Notes: generated from the sequence alone by a model not told the origin. DNA of 64,000 nucleotides from UBA117 sp049975245 (GCA_049975245.1 JBNGDB010000001.1:119007-183006); one strand, 5' to 3'. Counted from the first letter of the stretch, positions 1-11,500 are shown. Program-made: numbers and translations.

Positions 1-1087
1 TGGCATATTTATGGTTGATCTCATCCACCAGTTTCTGTATGTTAGCAGCGTACTCCTGGTAGATCTTAATATCCAGCCGTGAAGGCATTAATGTGGCTAC
101 AAATTTAACTTTCTCCCTCCATTCAGGATACTTCTCCAGGAACATATCATAGGCCTGGAATCCCCGGATAATATTCTTGGACAGATCAGTCCGGTCAGTA
201 CGGTAGATCAGTTTACAATCTCCCACCATTTCATCTACTTCTGATTCCCGGGCTGTAACCTGTGGATCCTGGGCCTGTTTCTGTAGAGTGTTAATATCTA
301 CACTGATGGGATAGCATCTAACATGGCAGATCCTTCCATTATAGAATATGTCGCCTTTCAGGTTGTCCACTATGGCCTGGGGCAGTATCTGTTTAATGGT
401 GTCCAGGAAATTATTCATATACCGGGGGATGTGGAATCCTACCACATCATTGGTTAAGATGCTCTCCAGTATCCGCACCTGCATATGGTCTGGCAGCTGA
501 CGGAATATCTCCGGCGGCGGGAAGGGGATGTGGACAAACTGAGTCATTAAAACATTGGGGTGCTCCTTTCTAATCAATTCCGGTGTGAGATAGAGGTGGT
601 AATCCTGCAACATCACAATGGATGTTTTCTTGGTCTGGGCCACATCTTCTGATATGGATTGGGCAAATTTAGTATTCACATGCTGGTAGGAATCCCAGGC
701 CTGGTGCAGTTCATCATCGGCACAGGGTGAATAGGGCGGGTTCCACATGGAATGATGGATAAACCATAGCAGTGGATTTGCAAATTTACCATTAAAACCA
801 TTATAAACATCTTCCTCGGTTTTAATAAATTGAACATAATATTCTGGTTCCTCTAGGGGTACGGGTACTTTTCCCTGGTATTCATGGTCAACATGATGGT
901 CGCATTCTCCGATTGCTGAGGAAACCCACTTCCCATGAGTCCTCTCCAGGAAGGGTATCATGGATCCCACAATCCCTCCTGCTCCACGTATAAGTTGGAT
1001 TTCTCCATTTTCGTCTTTTTTAAATACTACTGGTCCTCTGTTAGAGGCTACGATTATTTCTTTGTCTTCTAGAAAATCATAGTCCAT
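1..1087 (-). CDS. otsA: Trehalose-6-phosphate synthase (GT20), 5' part, cut by window edge
   Basis: Cytoplasmic glycosyltransferase of family GT20, expected to join UDP-glucose and glucose-6-phosphate to trehalose-6-phosphate. About 362 N-terminal residues are visible; the rest lies left of the window. GT20 landmarks in order are SNRGPVVF (compare SNRLPV), GGIVGSM, QDYHLYLTPELIR (compare HDYHLMLLP), FVHIPFPPPEIFRQLP and NDVVGFHIPRYMNNFL. The ATG at 1085-1087 is preceded by a GGAGAT ribosome binding site about 8 nt upstream, which fixes the start. It is transcribed leftwards, divergent from the surface-protein island. Trehalose is an osmolyte, and an ectoine operon lies further right, so an osmoprotection role is plausible. 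A GT20 enzyme with another acceptor cannot be excluded because the C-terminal half is missing. Confidence 0.85.
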   Translation of the reverse strand, partial: MDYDFLEDKEIIVASNRGPVVFKKDENGEIQLIRGAGGIVGSMIPFLERTHGKWVSSAIGECDHHVDHEYQGKVPVPLEEPEYYVQFIKTEEDVYNGFNGKFANPLLWFIHHSMWNPPYSPCADDELHQAWDSYQHVNTKFAQSISEDVAQTKKTSIVMLQDYHLYLTPELIRKEHPNVLMTQFVHIPFPPPEIFRQLPDHMQVRILESILTNDVVGFHIPRYMNNFLDTIKQILPQAIVDNLKGDIFYNGRICHVRCYPISVDINTLQKQAQDPQVTARESEVDEMVGDCKLIYRTDRTDLSKNIIRGFQAYDMFLEKYPEWREKVKFVATLMPSRLDIKIYQEYAANIQKLVDEINHKYA

Positions 1088-1684
1088 ATTCAAATCTCCG
1101 GTTTATAAATAATTGGTGAGTATCAATCTAGAAAACCAATTAAAAAGAAGACTGCAACAAAAAAAATAATATCACATCTCTAATTGGCACTATCTGCATC
1201 TCAAAAATTTTATATAGTGACTGATCTTTTTTTCCTATTTAAATATTTACAATTATTTTTCATTTAGAAATAACTAAAAAAGGCAGAATATTATTTTAAG
1301 GGAGATAATTATGATAAAAAAATTAGAATATTATCCTAAGGATGATAATTATGATATACATAATTGGAATATTATTCTAAGGATGATAATTATGAAAAAT
1401 TTATCAACCACTTTAGTAGGGATTATAAGAAAAATATTCCACCACATTAGTCGTAGGGTATTGACAAAATCGGTCAGTAGAATAATTTATTACATTTATT
1501 TTAGTTATTTTTGATAATTATTACTAAATGGCCCTTTAATTGTAAAAAGATATGAATTCATACTAAAAAGCAGTTTTTAGTGAAAAAAGTAATAATTACT
1601 GTTATATATGATTACTTTATAAATATGTGTCAAGAAAAAATTACTTTTTACAATTTTCTAAAAGAAGAGGGGAGGGTGGAGATA
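1088..1684. other. AT-rich divergent intergenic region
   Basis: About 600 bases between the divergent otsA and CobN-like genes. It must hold both promoters; the A/T tracts are too common to name one TATA box. It contains the threefold repeat listed separately. A 67-codon open frame (1311-1514) starts inside the repeats. It has a good ribosome binding site but a low-complexity product with no recognisable domain, so I do not call it a gene. Confidence 0.5.
1286..1395 (+). repeat. Three direct repeats, each ending in a ribosome binding site plus ATG
   Basis: Three imperfect 29-nt copies at 1286-1314, 1326-1354 and 1367-1395, with period 40-41 nt. Each runs GAATATTAT, a TTAAG/CTAAG block, GGRKGATAATT and then ATGA, so a Shine-Dalgarno-like box and an ATG are repeated three times. 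Copy 1 has the best box (GGGAGAT). The periods are not multiples of three overall, so the three ATGs are not all in one frame; copies 1 and 3 share a frame. Confidence 0.8.
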
Positions 1685-4600
1685 TTGATAAATATCCATA
1701 AAAAAACTATTTTTATAGTGTTAGTAACCTTAATGACATTTATTTTATCCGGCACAGCTGTTGCAGACGATTATGTTGGGGGTGAGCCATTAAATACCAA
1801 TGAAACAGGTACTGTTAGTGGTGGTATATACACTGATTCTTATTATGGAATGAATTCACCCACACCTACCAATGTCACCTACAATTTCCAGGATCTGCCA
1901 TCCAGTGCAGAAGTCAATACAGCAAAACTTGTAACAGCAGTGTATTGCGGTCATATGCAGAACAACTACAATGGTAATGTAAATATAACATTTAATGGTC
2001 AGCAAATCGCAAGCGAAGTTCTGGACACTAGTTACAGCTACCCTGGAGAGGGTGGAACTGGTACAGTATGGCTTAACGACCATATGAATCGTGTGACCAG
2101 CGACTACATGATTTGGTATGATGTTACCAGCCTAGTACAGCAGTCCAACACGGCAACCGTGACCACCAGTAAAATTAGTCCCAGTTTTGACGGAAGAATA
2201 AAATTAATAACATTGATTGTAACATACAATGATGGTGACAGTGATTTTATAAATTATTGGATAAATATGGGCCATGATGTGTCCAGCTATTATGACGAAT
2301 CTTACGTTGGTTTGACTAATTTTATAGGGTTTAATGGGGATAATGTGCAAAATTCCACTTTAACTGTCTTTCATCTGGCCAGTTCAGATGGAACTTACAA
2401 TTTCAATGGCAATATATTGCCTAGTGGTTCCCCCCAGGGAAGCTATTCAGGTTCTAACACGTGGAATGTAACTGCTAATTATAATAATAATGACAATGCA
2501 CTAAACTACCACCGTACTGGCAATCATTACAAAATATTAATGGCAATTTTAACCGCAGAAGTAAAAACCAGACCCGAACTGGAGGTTGAAATATTAAATC
2601 TGCCAGGTACAGTTTCATTAGGGGAAGAACAGAACATAGAAGTAAATGTTCGAAACACAGGAAGTTCTTCCAGTGGAGAGTTTTTGGTCCAAATTTTTAA
2701 TAACAACAGTTTAATTGGTACCCAAAATATTACCAATCTTGATCCAACCAGTAGCACCACTTTAAACTTTAACTGGATCCCCACTACTCTGGGAACCTAT
2801 GAAATAATTGCTATAGTTGACCCAGAAGATCAAGTTGATGAGTCCAACGAAGATAACAATGAAGACAGCAGCCAGTGCATAGTAACCGGTTCGTCTCTTT
2901 CTGATTTAAATGCATCTAATTGGATAATTTCTTCCCCAATATATGTAGATGACAATTATCAATTAAATGTGACCATTTATAATACAGGTAATGCTGCTAC
3001 TTCAACTTTTAAGGTAAAATTTTTTGATAATAATGTTTTAATAGATACTCAAACAGTTTATAACCTTGATTCGAATTCTGATATTATATTAACTTTTAAC
3101 TGGACTCCCGGTAGTACTGGAGAACATCTCCTTAAAGTTGAGGTAGATTCAGATAGTGAAATTCCAGAATCAAATGAAAGCAACAATACTTCAATAATCA
3201 CAGTTACTGCAGACTCTAAACTACCGGACCTGGTTGTTAGCAGTATAAATACACCATCAATTATTGAAATTGGAAAAAATTACCTTCTGATAGTTAATGT
3301 TAATAATAACGGTTCTGGAAACTCTGATGGAGGAAACCTATCACTATATAATGGTACTACTTTGCTGGGAACGCAAAGTTTAGGCAATATTAATGCGGGG
3401 GAAAGTTCTCATTACAATTTCAACTGGATTCCATCAATTGTTGGAGAGAACAATTTAATAGCAGTAGTTGACCAGGAAAATGTGGTTCAAGAAGTAGATG
3501 ATAATAATAATCAGCTAACTAAAATGGTTATTACCAAGGATGCTGCTGTTAAAAATGTTTTAATAGTAAGTGATAATCCCGGTACTGCTGTTTTGAACAT
3601 GGCAGCTCATGAAGTACTGGATATGTTTCCAGGCATGGTATCCATCCAGATCAGAAGCAATTCACAGATCTGTGAGATGGAAGACATAGAATTATTAGCC
3701 CACCTCCAGACCACTGATATATTTATAGGCAACTGGATAAGTACCCAGGCAGGAGCAAGACTGGAAAGTATATTGGAACTCCATCCAGAGATTTTAAACA
3801 ATAAACCTGTTTTTTTAATACTGGAAACTGATATTAATGCAGTTAAATTAATGAAATACTCCACCATAAATGGTGTAAATATACTGGATAGTTTTACTAT
3901 TGTAGAACTAACCAATTATCGTGAAAACACCCGCCGTGGCGGAAATTTCAATAATATACAAGATTTCGTGACCAATTCTTCATTCCCATCAAATTATAAT
4001 ACAGCCACTCTTTACAAAAGTGTTGAAGATAAATCCAATGCATTAAATGAAATTTTATGGGCATTAAACATATCTGGTTTTAGCACCAGTTATGAAGACC
4101 CCCAATCTGGAGGAGATTTGGATTATGGTATTTACCGTTACAAATGGTACAACTCTTTAGAAGAGTACATGGCAGATTATTTCCAGGACGACCGGCCCAC
4201 TATTGGTGTAATTGAAAGTACAGCTTATTTGAAATCAGGTAACCTGGAAGTTTATTATAATATCATTGACGAGTTAGAGGCTCGTGGATTAAATGTTATA
4301 CCAGTCCTGGCTGCTGGAGGATCATCTGACCAGCTTATGGTGATGGTTGAAAATTTCACCAACGCCCCTGATGTGGAAAGCTTCCTGTCTGATCCTGGCC
4401 AGTACCAATGTTATGTTGATGTGTTAGTTCAAATGCAGGCTTATGGGTTAGGTGGCGATAGTTTCACTAAAACGACAGAATTTTTCACCTACCTCAACGC
4501 CCCTGTAATCCGGGCTATTCACTCAGATTATTTAACTAACCAGGATTGGGAACTGAGCAGTGAAGGTTTAAGCACTGTTTCCGGGGATCGGTGGTGGCAT

Positions 4601-7600
4601 ATTGCCATCCTAGAAGCCCAGGGAATTATCGAACCCACCTTCATAGGTGGTAAATCCACATATATTGATCCAAAAACTGGTGCAGCCATAATAGGATACA
4701 TCCCCCAGGAGGCCAATATTGAAAGAATGACAGATAAAATTAAAAATTGGACTGTTTTACGCTATCTGCCCAACACTGAGAAGTTTATTGCTTTAATTTA
4801 TTATAACTACCCTCCTGGAAAGAACAATATTGGTGCCAGCTACCTTGACACTGTGGCAAGTATCTTTAATCTTTTATATTTATTCCAAGAACAAGGATAT
4901 ACGGTGGATAATATACCAGAAAATGAAGATGATCTACTGGCGTTGATACTATCTCAGGGTATAAACATAGCTAATTGGGCTCCCGGCGATTTGGAAATAC
5001 TTGCTAATAATCCTAATGTCCTACTTTACCCGGTTAGTGATTACTTAACCTGGTTCAACCTGCTGGATCCATTGACACAAAAGTGGGTAACTGATGGTCC
5101 CACAGCCTATATTGGTGAATTATGTCGCCGTGCAGTGGAACTGAACAATACAGCAGATATGAATGATATAATTGATACTTGGCAGGCCGAAATAGTGGCA
5201 TTATTACCCTCTGCTAATCATGGAGCTGAAGGACTAATTAATAATATTTGTTCTGTTCTCAAACAATATGTTCAAAGCCATAGTGAGAGTGATTATAATA
5301 CTTATCTTGCTTTAAAGGAAGATTTCATGGACCTTAATGTGGAAGGTCTTTCGGGATGGGGGGAGGCACCAGGAAATATAATGACGATTGAAAAGAATGG
5401 TATTAAATATTTAGTATTACCTGGAATCCAATTTGGAAATATCTTCATAGGCCCGCAACCTCAGAGGGGATGGGAGGGTGATGTGGAACAATTATACCAC
5501 AACAGCAGGGTTCCGCCACACCACCAGTACTTGGCACTTTATGCTTATCTTCAGCAGCAGGAATACAATGCTATGGTACACGTAGGCAGGCATGGTACCC
5601 ATGAATGGCTTCCTGGAAAAGAAGTGGTTCTGGCTTGCTCAGACTTCCCTATGATTGTAACAGGTTCCATACCTCAAATTAACTATTACATCATCGATGG
5701 ACTGGCTGAAGGCATACAAGTAAAAAGAAGGGCAGGTGGTGTGATAATTGATCATTTAACACCTCCTATGACCTTCACACAGTTATACGGAGGTTTATCC
5801 TTACTGGCTAAATTGGCAGATGAATATGAAGATGCTACAGTTTCAAGACGACTGGAGATAATAACTGAGGTAAAGACTATTATAGCCAAGAATCACCTGG
5901 AAGGTGATATGGGAGGTTCAATTGATAATTTAAGTAATGATGAACTCATCCAATGTATAAACACATACCTTTCTGATGTACAATCCACCCTTTATCCATA
6001 TGGATTGCACACTATTGGCGAGCCTTGGAGCGATGAAAAAATGGCCCTGCTGGTAACTAGTATGCTGGGAGTTGCTTTTGAAGTAAATGGTGGAACCAGT
6101 TACACAACTCTTCAAAATGAAGTGGCCCTTGTCATGTTTGGAAAATTATTTATTGATTGCAATGCTCAGGAAAAAGACGATGTTCAGGATAAGTGCATAG
6201 AACTAGTAAAAAGTCTTATCCACGAGGATGTGGCCACAGTGGTTCTCTCTCTTACTTCTAATCCCTCAAGTGAATTGATTTTCTCACTGGAAAAAGCAGT
6301 TGAATATATTAACCTAATTAATATCAGTTTGGAAAAAGAGGTTATCAATCTATTTGATGCATTAAATGGTGGTTTTGTGGATCCTGGTCCTGGTGTGGAA
6401 CCTGTGACCAATCCTGATGCTTTACCTACCGGTCGAAACTTCTATCATGACCAGTCTTCTGAGATTCCAACCCAGGATTCCTATGATTATGGGGAAACCT
6501 TAGCATTACTGGCTATGCAGGACATGGAAGATGATACAGAAAAGATTGTTATGGGGATATGGTGTGTGGAAACTGCCCGGGATGATGGAGCACTGGTGGC
6601 AATGGTCATGCATCTTCTGGGAATGGCGCCCCAGTGGAGTGATTCACCAAGTGCTGGGCCTAATGGTCAGAAACTAAAAGAAATGCCAGTATATATCGAA
6701 CTTCAAGATTTAGTTCGTCCTGATGGATGGGAAAAGAAAAGAATTGATGTGGTAGTTATAACCAGTGGTCTTTTCCGGGATCTATATTCAAGACAAGCAG
6801 TTTTAATGGACAAATGTTTCCGAATAGCTCTCGCCCGATCCTATAATACCATACTGTCCGATACAACATTAATGTCCCAGTATGGTGATGGGTTGAAATC
6901 ATCCCTTAATAAAGTCTTATCCACAGTCGGTTACTACGGACTGGGAAGCGAATCCTTAAATTCTAACTACGTCGCTAAACACTGGGTGGAAGATTACATC
7001 TATTATCTAGACCAGGGTATGAACAGTGATACTGCTGCCGAGATGGCTATTTGCAGAATATTTGCACCGCCTAGCGGAGATTATGGTGCTGGAATTTCTA
7101 AGAGTGCACAGTTAAGCTGGACAATGGAAGATCGTATGGAAATGGCTGACTTCTACCTGCAGAGAATGGGCCATATCTACACCGAAAATAATTGGGGTTT
7201 GGCCAACACAGAAGTGTTCAAAAGAGCCCTAACTAATGTCGGCACAGTTTTCACCAGCAGAAATACAAATCTCTACGGACTACTGGATAATGACGATTTC
7301 TTTGATTATTGGGGTGGATTAAGCCTGGCCATGGAGAGAGTAAATGGACAAGCACCTAACATGTTTGTTTTAAAATATGCTGACCGTTATAATCCATCGG
7401 TTATGACTATAGAAAATTATCTCAATCGAGAACTAACCACCCGTTACTTCAATCCAGCCTGGATTTCTGGTATGATGGGTGAAGGATACAGTGGTTCTCG
7501 CCAGATATCTCAGAAATTTGTGGAAAACTTGTGGGGATGGCAGATCACCCGTCCTGGATCAGTTCAAAATTGGATGTGGGATGAGATTGTCAATGTTTAT

Positions 7601-8248
7601 GTGGATGATAAATTAAACACAGGAGTAACAGAATGGATGTCCAATGGTAAAAATGCCTACTCCATGATCAGTGTAACCAGTAACTTGTTATCAGCAGCCC
7701 ATAAGGGTTACTACAAAACTGATTCGGCAACCATGAGAAAGATTGCAAATAAATGGGGTTCTTTAATTATAAAGAATGGAATAAACGGGGACCACCACAC
7801 GCATGATCATGCTATGATAGAATATGCTATGCAGTATATGGATAAAGAAATGCTCTCTAAATTTAAGGAGACTATGTATAAGTCCACTAAAAATCCTATT
7901 TATGCTCCAGGATCAGGTAATGTTGAACCAGGCACAACTAATCCCGGTACCACACCGGGAGGAAGCCCATCCCCGGGCACTTCGCCATCAACAAGTACAT
8001 CCAGTAGTAGTGGAAGTTCCAGTTCAGCAGGTGAAAACAGCCAGGCATCTAGTCAAGGATCTAGTGAAGCAGGTCAGGACTCAAGTTCCCAAGATACAGG
8101 TGATGGAAATCAGCAAGTCTATGAAATATATGATAAGATTGACGTGGAAAAGGTGGAATCTGCTATTGAAGAATTACCTTACGGACCACTGGCAGCTCTT
8201 TTGATGATTTCACTGGTGGCTATAGGTTACTTTAAAAGAGTAAAATAA
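1685..8248 (+). CDS. Giant secreted CobN-like chelatase homologue with DUF3344 and CARDB domains
   Basis: 2187-residue surface protein. A TTG at 1685 sits just behind GGAGGGTGGAG and gives a clean signal peptide (basic MINIHKK, hydrophobic core, cleavage near GTAVA-DD), so I prefer it to a 35-codon longer frame. Domains in order: DUF3344-like (about 30-300), three CARDB repeats (about 300-620), and a full CobN/magnesium-chelatase H-subunit domain (about 622-2095). Conserved CobN blocks include HVGRHGTHEWLPGK near residue 1299, VKRRAGGVIIDHLTPP, and the C-terminal GMMGEGYSGSRQI. A Ser/Gly/Thr-rich linker and one C-terminal membrane helix (PLAALLMISLVAIGYF) followed by KRVK suggest wall anchoring. 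Cytoplasmic CobN inserts cobalt in B12 synthesis with CobS/CobT using ATP. An extracellular version lacks ATP and partners, so metal or tetrapyrrole binding is inference. Confidence 0.85.
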   Translation: MINIHKKTIFIVLVTLMTFILSGTAVADDYVGGEPLNTNETGTVSGGIYTDSYYGMNSPTPTNVTYNFQDLPSSAEVNTAKLVTAVYCGHMQNNYNGNVNITFNGQQIASEVLDTSYSYPGEGGTGTVWLNDHMNRVTSDYMIWYDVTSLVQQSNTATVTTSKISPSFDGRIKLITLIVTYNDGDSDFINYWINMGHDVSSYYDESYVGLTNFIGFNGDNVQNSTLTVFHLASSDGTYNFNGNILPSGSPQGSYSGSNTWNVTANYNNNDNALNYHRTGNHYKILMAILTAEVKTRPELEVEILNLPGTVSLGEEQNIEVNVRNTGSSSSGEFLVQIFNNNSLIGTQNITNLDPTSSTTLNFNWIPTTLGTYEIIAIVDPEDQVDESNEDNNEDSSQCIVTGSSLSDLNASNWIISSPIYVDDNYQLNVTIYNTGNAATSTFKVKFFDNNVLIDTQTVYNLDSNSDIILTFNWTPGSTGEHLLKVEVDSDSEIPESNESNNTSIITVTADSKLPDLVVSSINTPSIIEIGKNYLLIVNVNNNGSGNSDGGNLSLYNGTTLLGTQSLGNINAGESSHYNFNWIPSIVGENNLIAVVDQENVVQEVDDNNNQLTKMVITKDAAVKNVLIVSDNPGTAVLNMAAHEVLDMFPGMVSIQIRSNSQICEMEDIELLAHLQTTDIFIGNWISTQAGARLESILELHPEILNNKPVFLILETDINAVKLMKYSTINGVNILDSFTIVELTNYRENTRRGGNFNNIQDFVTNSSFPSNYNTATLYKSVEDKSNALNEILWALNISGFSTSYEDPQSGGDLDYGIYRYKWYNSLEEYMADYFQDDRPTIGVIESTAYLKSGNLEVYYNIIDELEARGLNVIPVLAAGGSSDQLMVMVENFTNAPDVESFLSDPGQYQCYVDVLVQMQAYGLGGDSFTKTTEFFTYLNAPVIRAIHSDYLTNQDWELSSEGLSTVSGDRWWHIAILEAQGIIEPTFIGGKSTYIDPKTGAAIIGYIPQEANIERMTDKIKNWTVLRYLPNTEKFIALIYYNYPPGKNNIGASYLDTVASIFNLLYLFQEQGYTVDNIPENEDDLLALILSQGINIANWAPGDLEILANNPNVLLYPVSDYLTWFNLLDPLTQKWVTDGPTAYIGELCRRAVELNNTADMNDIIDTWQAEIVALLPSANHGAEGLINNICSVLKQYVQSHSESDYNTYLALKEDFMDLNVEGLSGWGEAPGNIMTIEKNGIKYLVLPGIQFGNIFIGPQPQRGWEGDVEQLYHNSRVPPHHQYLALYAYLQQQEYNAMVHVGRHGTHEWLPGKEVVLACSDFPMIVTGSIPQINYYIIDGLAEGIQVKRRAGGVIIDHLTPPMTFTQLYGGLSLLAKLADEYEDATVSRRLEIITEVKTIIAKNHLEGDMGGSIDNLSNDELIQCINTYLSDVQSTLYPYGLHTIGEPWSDEKMALLVTSMLGVAFEVNGGTSYTTLQNEVALVMFGKLFIDCNAQEKDDVQDKCIELVKSLIHEDVATVVLSLTSNPSSELIFSLEKAVEYINLINISLEKEVINLFDALNGGFVDPGPGVEPVTNPDALPTGRNFYHDQSSEIPTQDSYDYGETLALLAMQDMEDDTEKIVMGIWCVETARDDGALVAMVMHLLGMAPQWSDSPSAGPNGQKLKEMPVYIELQDLVRPDGWEKKRIDVVVITSGLFRDLYSRQAVLMDKCFRIALARSYNTILSDTTLMSQYGDGLKSSLNKVLSTVGYYGLGSESLNSNYVAKHWVEDYIYYLDQGMNSDTAAEMAICRIFAPPSGDYGAGISKSAQLSWTMEDRMEMADFYLQRMGHIYTENNWGLANTEVFKRALTNVGTVFTSRNTNLYGLLDNDDFFDYWGGLSLAMERVNGQAPNMFVLKYADRYNPSVMTIENYLNRELTTRYFNPAWISGMMGEGYSGSRQISQKFVENLWGWQITRPGSVQNWMWDEIVNVYVDDKLNTGVTEWMSNGKNAYSMISVTSNLLSAAHKGYYKTDSATMRKIANKWGSLIIKNGINGDHHTHDHAMIEYAMQYMDKEMLSKFKETMYKSTKNPIYAPGSGNVEPGTTNPGTTPGGSPSPGTSPSTSTSSSSGSSSSAGENSQASSQGSSEAGQDSSSQDTGDGNQQVYEIYDKIDVEKVESAIEELPYGPLAALLMISLVAIGYFKRVK

Positions 8249-8427
8249 TCTCCCATTTCTTTTTAAATTATTATTTTATGGCATGATATAATATAATTAG
8301 TAATAACTTAAGATTAAGTAATACTTCTTTTATAATGGGTTGAGTTAAAAGTAATAATAAAAAAGTAATAAATAGTATTAAATAATAGTTAGGATAACTC
8401 TTATTAATAATCATTATGGGAGGTGAT

Positions 8428-8463
8428 ATGGATACTCGTTTTATGTGTGGAGGTGATAAATAA
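8428..8463 (+). other. 11-codon leader ORF with strong ribosome binding site
   Basis: GGGAGGTGAT is followed by ATG at 8428 and a frame MDTRFMCGGDK ending TAA at 8461-8463. A second GGAGGTGAT lies inside its last codons. It lies 80 nt before the DUF3344 gene. It could be a short leader peptide, or simply the stump of an older gene start. The ribosome binding site is the only support for translation. Confidence 0.3.
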
Positions 8464-8542
8464 ACTATTTATATTTAATAACTATTTTAAAATCGATCTA
8501 TTGAACTAAACATATTATAATTATATTAAATTAATAATTGAG

Positions 8543-11500
8543 GTGGATAACATTTCAAACAGGAAAACAAATGAGAGAATAGTGTTAATAACCTTGACCT
8601 TGTTCTTGGCACTGGTACTATCTGGTGCAGTATCAGCGGCTGAATTACCACTATCCACCAATGGTAGCGGCTCTGTTTCTGGAGACTTGTATGTTGATGC
8701 TCAGCAGCCCACACCATTTGGGAGCCAACCACAACATACTGGTGTAACTCAGGAGGCAACTTTTGACTTTGGCTCTTCTGGTTATACAGATATTGAATAT
8801 GCCAAGTTATACACCATGGTATATGTGGCAGGAACTGATAACCGGGAGTGTAACGTTGATGTTTCCATGGATGGAAATAACGATGGAACCTATGAAACAG
8901 CCCTGGATACAGTAACACTAAACACAACCTCTAGTGGTGATGGTAATGTCTATTGGCAAAATGACCATATCAACCGGGTATATTCCGATTATTTGCTGTT
9001 TTATGATGTGAAGGACCACATCCAGAACGGAATAGTAAATGTAAAGGTGCAGACCTCACCTGGTGCAACAAATATGGACGGCCGGATCAAGTACATAGCA
9101 TTAGCAGTGGCCTACAACGATGGAGATAACGACTTGGTCGCCTACTGGGTTAATGATGGCCATCAATGGTTTAATGATGGTACCTATCGTGAAACCACAT
9201 TCAACACAGCTCCATTAGTGGAAGGATGGGACAGTGCCCATTTAAAAGCCTTAACCACAAGCAGTGCAGATGCAGCCTACACCTTTAACACCGAAATAAA
9301 ACCAGGAGGAGTACCAAGCAATTATCTTCTTTTAAATACATGGGATGTAACTGATGATGTGAATGCTGGTGAAGATAGCACCCTTAGATATGCTAAAGCC
9401 AGCGGATCCTATAAGACCACTCTTTCTACATTGAAGGTGAAATATGATTCCAAACCAGATTTGGAGATAACTGCTGTTAATTACAACCCGGATAATGCAT
9501 CTGGTCACAGGGAACTATTTGCCAATGAACCCAACAACATAGTGGCTACCATATTAAACAGTGGAAATGCTGCTGCTGGTGCATTTAATGTTAACTTGAA
9601 CATTGATGGTTACCCTGAAATTAAACGGGTTGATGGTTTAGGTATTGGAGAGTTTGTTAATGTAGTTTTCACTGGATATGCTCCATCTAACATTGGAATG
9701 AAAAATGTGAGAGTTACAGTGGACAGTACTGAAGAAATAGCTGAAAGTGATGAGACCAACAATTTCTTCAGTGGTGAAAGGGAAGTCTTCTACAACGGTT
9801 ACAAAGGAAAAACCTATACTGATGGAAGCAACTTGGAGACCACAAATTACTTGGAAGGATTTATTGATCTCTTATATTCTAATGGAAATTCAGCATACCG
9901 TGGAAGTGGAGCAGCTAACTGGGAAAATCCCTACAATGTAACTTGGAATTCAACTGATCTACCTATACCCGAAGGTGCAACAGTGGTCTTGGCTAAACTT
10001 TACCAGGGATACACCTGGAATACTGTTCCGGGAATGCCTGATTTTAATGCAGAGTTTAATGGTACCCCAATAAATGTGGTGGCCCATTACCTTGATCAGA
10101 AAAATTACGGAACCAGCAACAATCCCAGCGGTTTAATGGTATATGATGTTACCAGTCTTTTCAATACCAGTGGAAATAATTTAACACTTACTAAAGGAGC
10201 CAATACCCTAACTGCACTTTACGGTTCCTACTTGGTAGTGGTATATGAAAAAGCAGGGGAAACCTTTAAAAGGATATGGATAAATGAAGAAGCAGATATG
10301 CTATACAGTCGTACCGACTACTCTACCACTGATGAAGAGGCAACTGCCTATGCAAACTACACTACTATACCCAAAACAGGTATGTTTGATGCCAAAGCAA
10401 TAGCAATCTTAGCTAGTGCTAATGAAGTTGATAAAAGTAAGTACTACTTCAACGGATCAGAGTACACTGGTTTCTGGACTGATTATTTGACCGGTCCTCA
10501 GATTGGTTTTAGTGAATTTGACGTTACTGGAGATGTACAAGAAGGTAATAATGTAGCAGCAATGCAGAGCCATAACCCTGGAACCAACGGGGATAACTTT
10601 GTAGCCTTCCAGAACATACTAATGATGGAATACATACCTGAACTTGTTGTAACCTCTGTAAATTACAATCCCTCTAATACTGCGGGACACAGGGAACTAT
10701 TTGCCAACGAAGCTAACAATATAACTGCCACCATCCAAAATAATGGAGGTACTGCCGGAGCATTTGATGTAAATCTGAGCATAGATGGTTACACTGAAAC
10801 CAAAAGGGTTGATGGGCTGGCAGCTGGTGCAAGTGTTGATGTTACCTTCACTGGATACACACCAACTAGCATTGGAATGAAAAATGTGGAAGTTACTGTG
10901 GACAGTGCTGATGAAATAGCTGAAAGTGATGAGACCAACAACACCTTCACTGGTCAAAGGGAAGTCTTCTACAACGGTTACAAAGGAAAAACCTATACTG
11001 ATGGAGATGACTTAAATACCACCCAAGTTTTTGCTGGAAACTATGAATTACTCTATTCAACTGGTGATTCAGCATATGCTGGTGCCGGGTGGACTGACTA
11101 TAATGTTAATTGGAACAGCACTGATCTGACCATACCTACCGGTGCAAATGTTGTTTTTGCCAGGCTGTACCAGGGATATACTTGGGATCAGACTCCGGGA
11201 GGTAGACCACTGTGGAATGTAACCTTTAATGGTACACCAGTATATGAAATTGCAAACTACAGTGACTCTAAAGGATATGGTAGCTACAACTATCCATCTG
11301 GTCTTTATGTGTACGATGTGACCAGTATTTTTAACCGCAACGGCAACTCCTTAAACATCACTCCACAAGTCGGTAATAGCAACGCTCTCTATGGCAGCTA
11401 CCTGGTAATGGTTTACATGGACCCCGAGGCCACAAATAAACGCATCATTATCAACGATGGAACAGATCTTATCTACTCCCGTACAACTTATTCCACCAAT

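Noticed and set aside
1311..1514. 67-codon open frame before the CobN-like gene
   Set aside because: Starts within a threefold repeat, low-complexity product, no domain and no similarity I can see. Kept only as part of the repeat.
7824..8204. Long frame inside the 3' end of the CobN-like gene
   Set aside because: Out-of-frame shadow over a low-complexity Ser/Gly-coding region.
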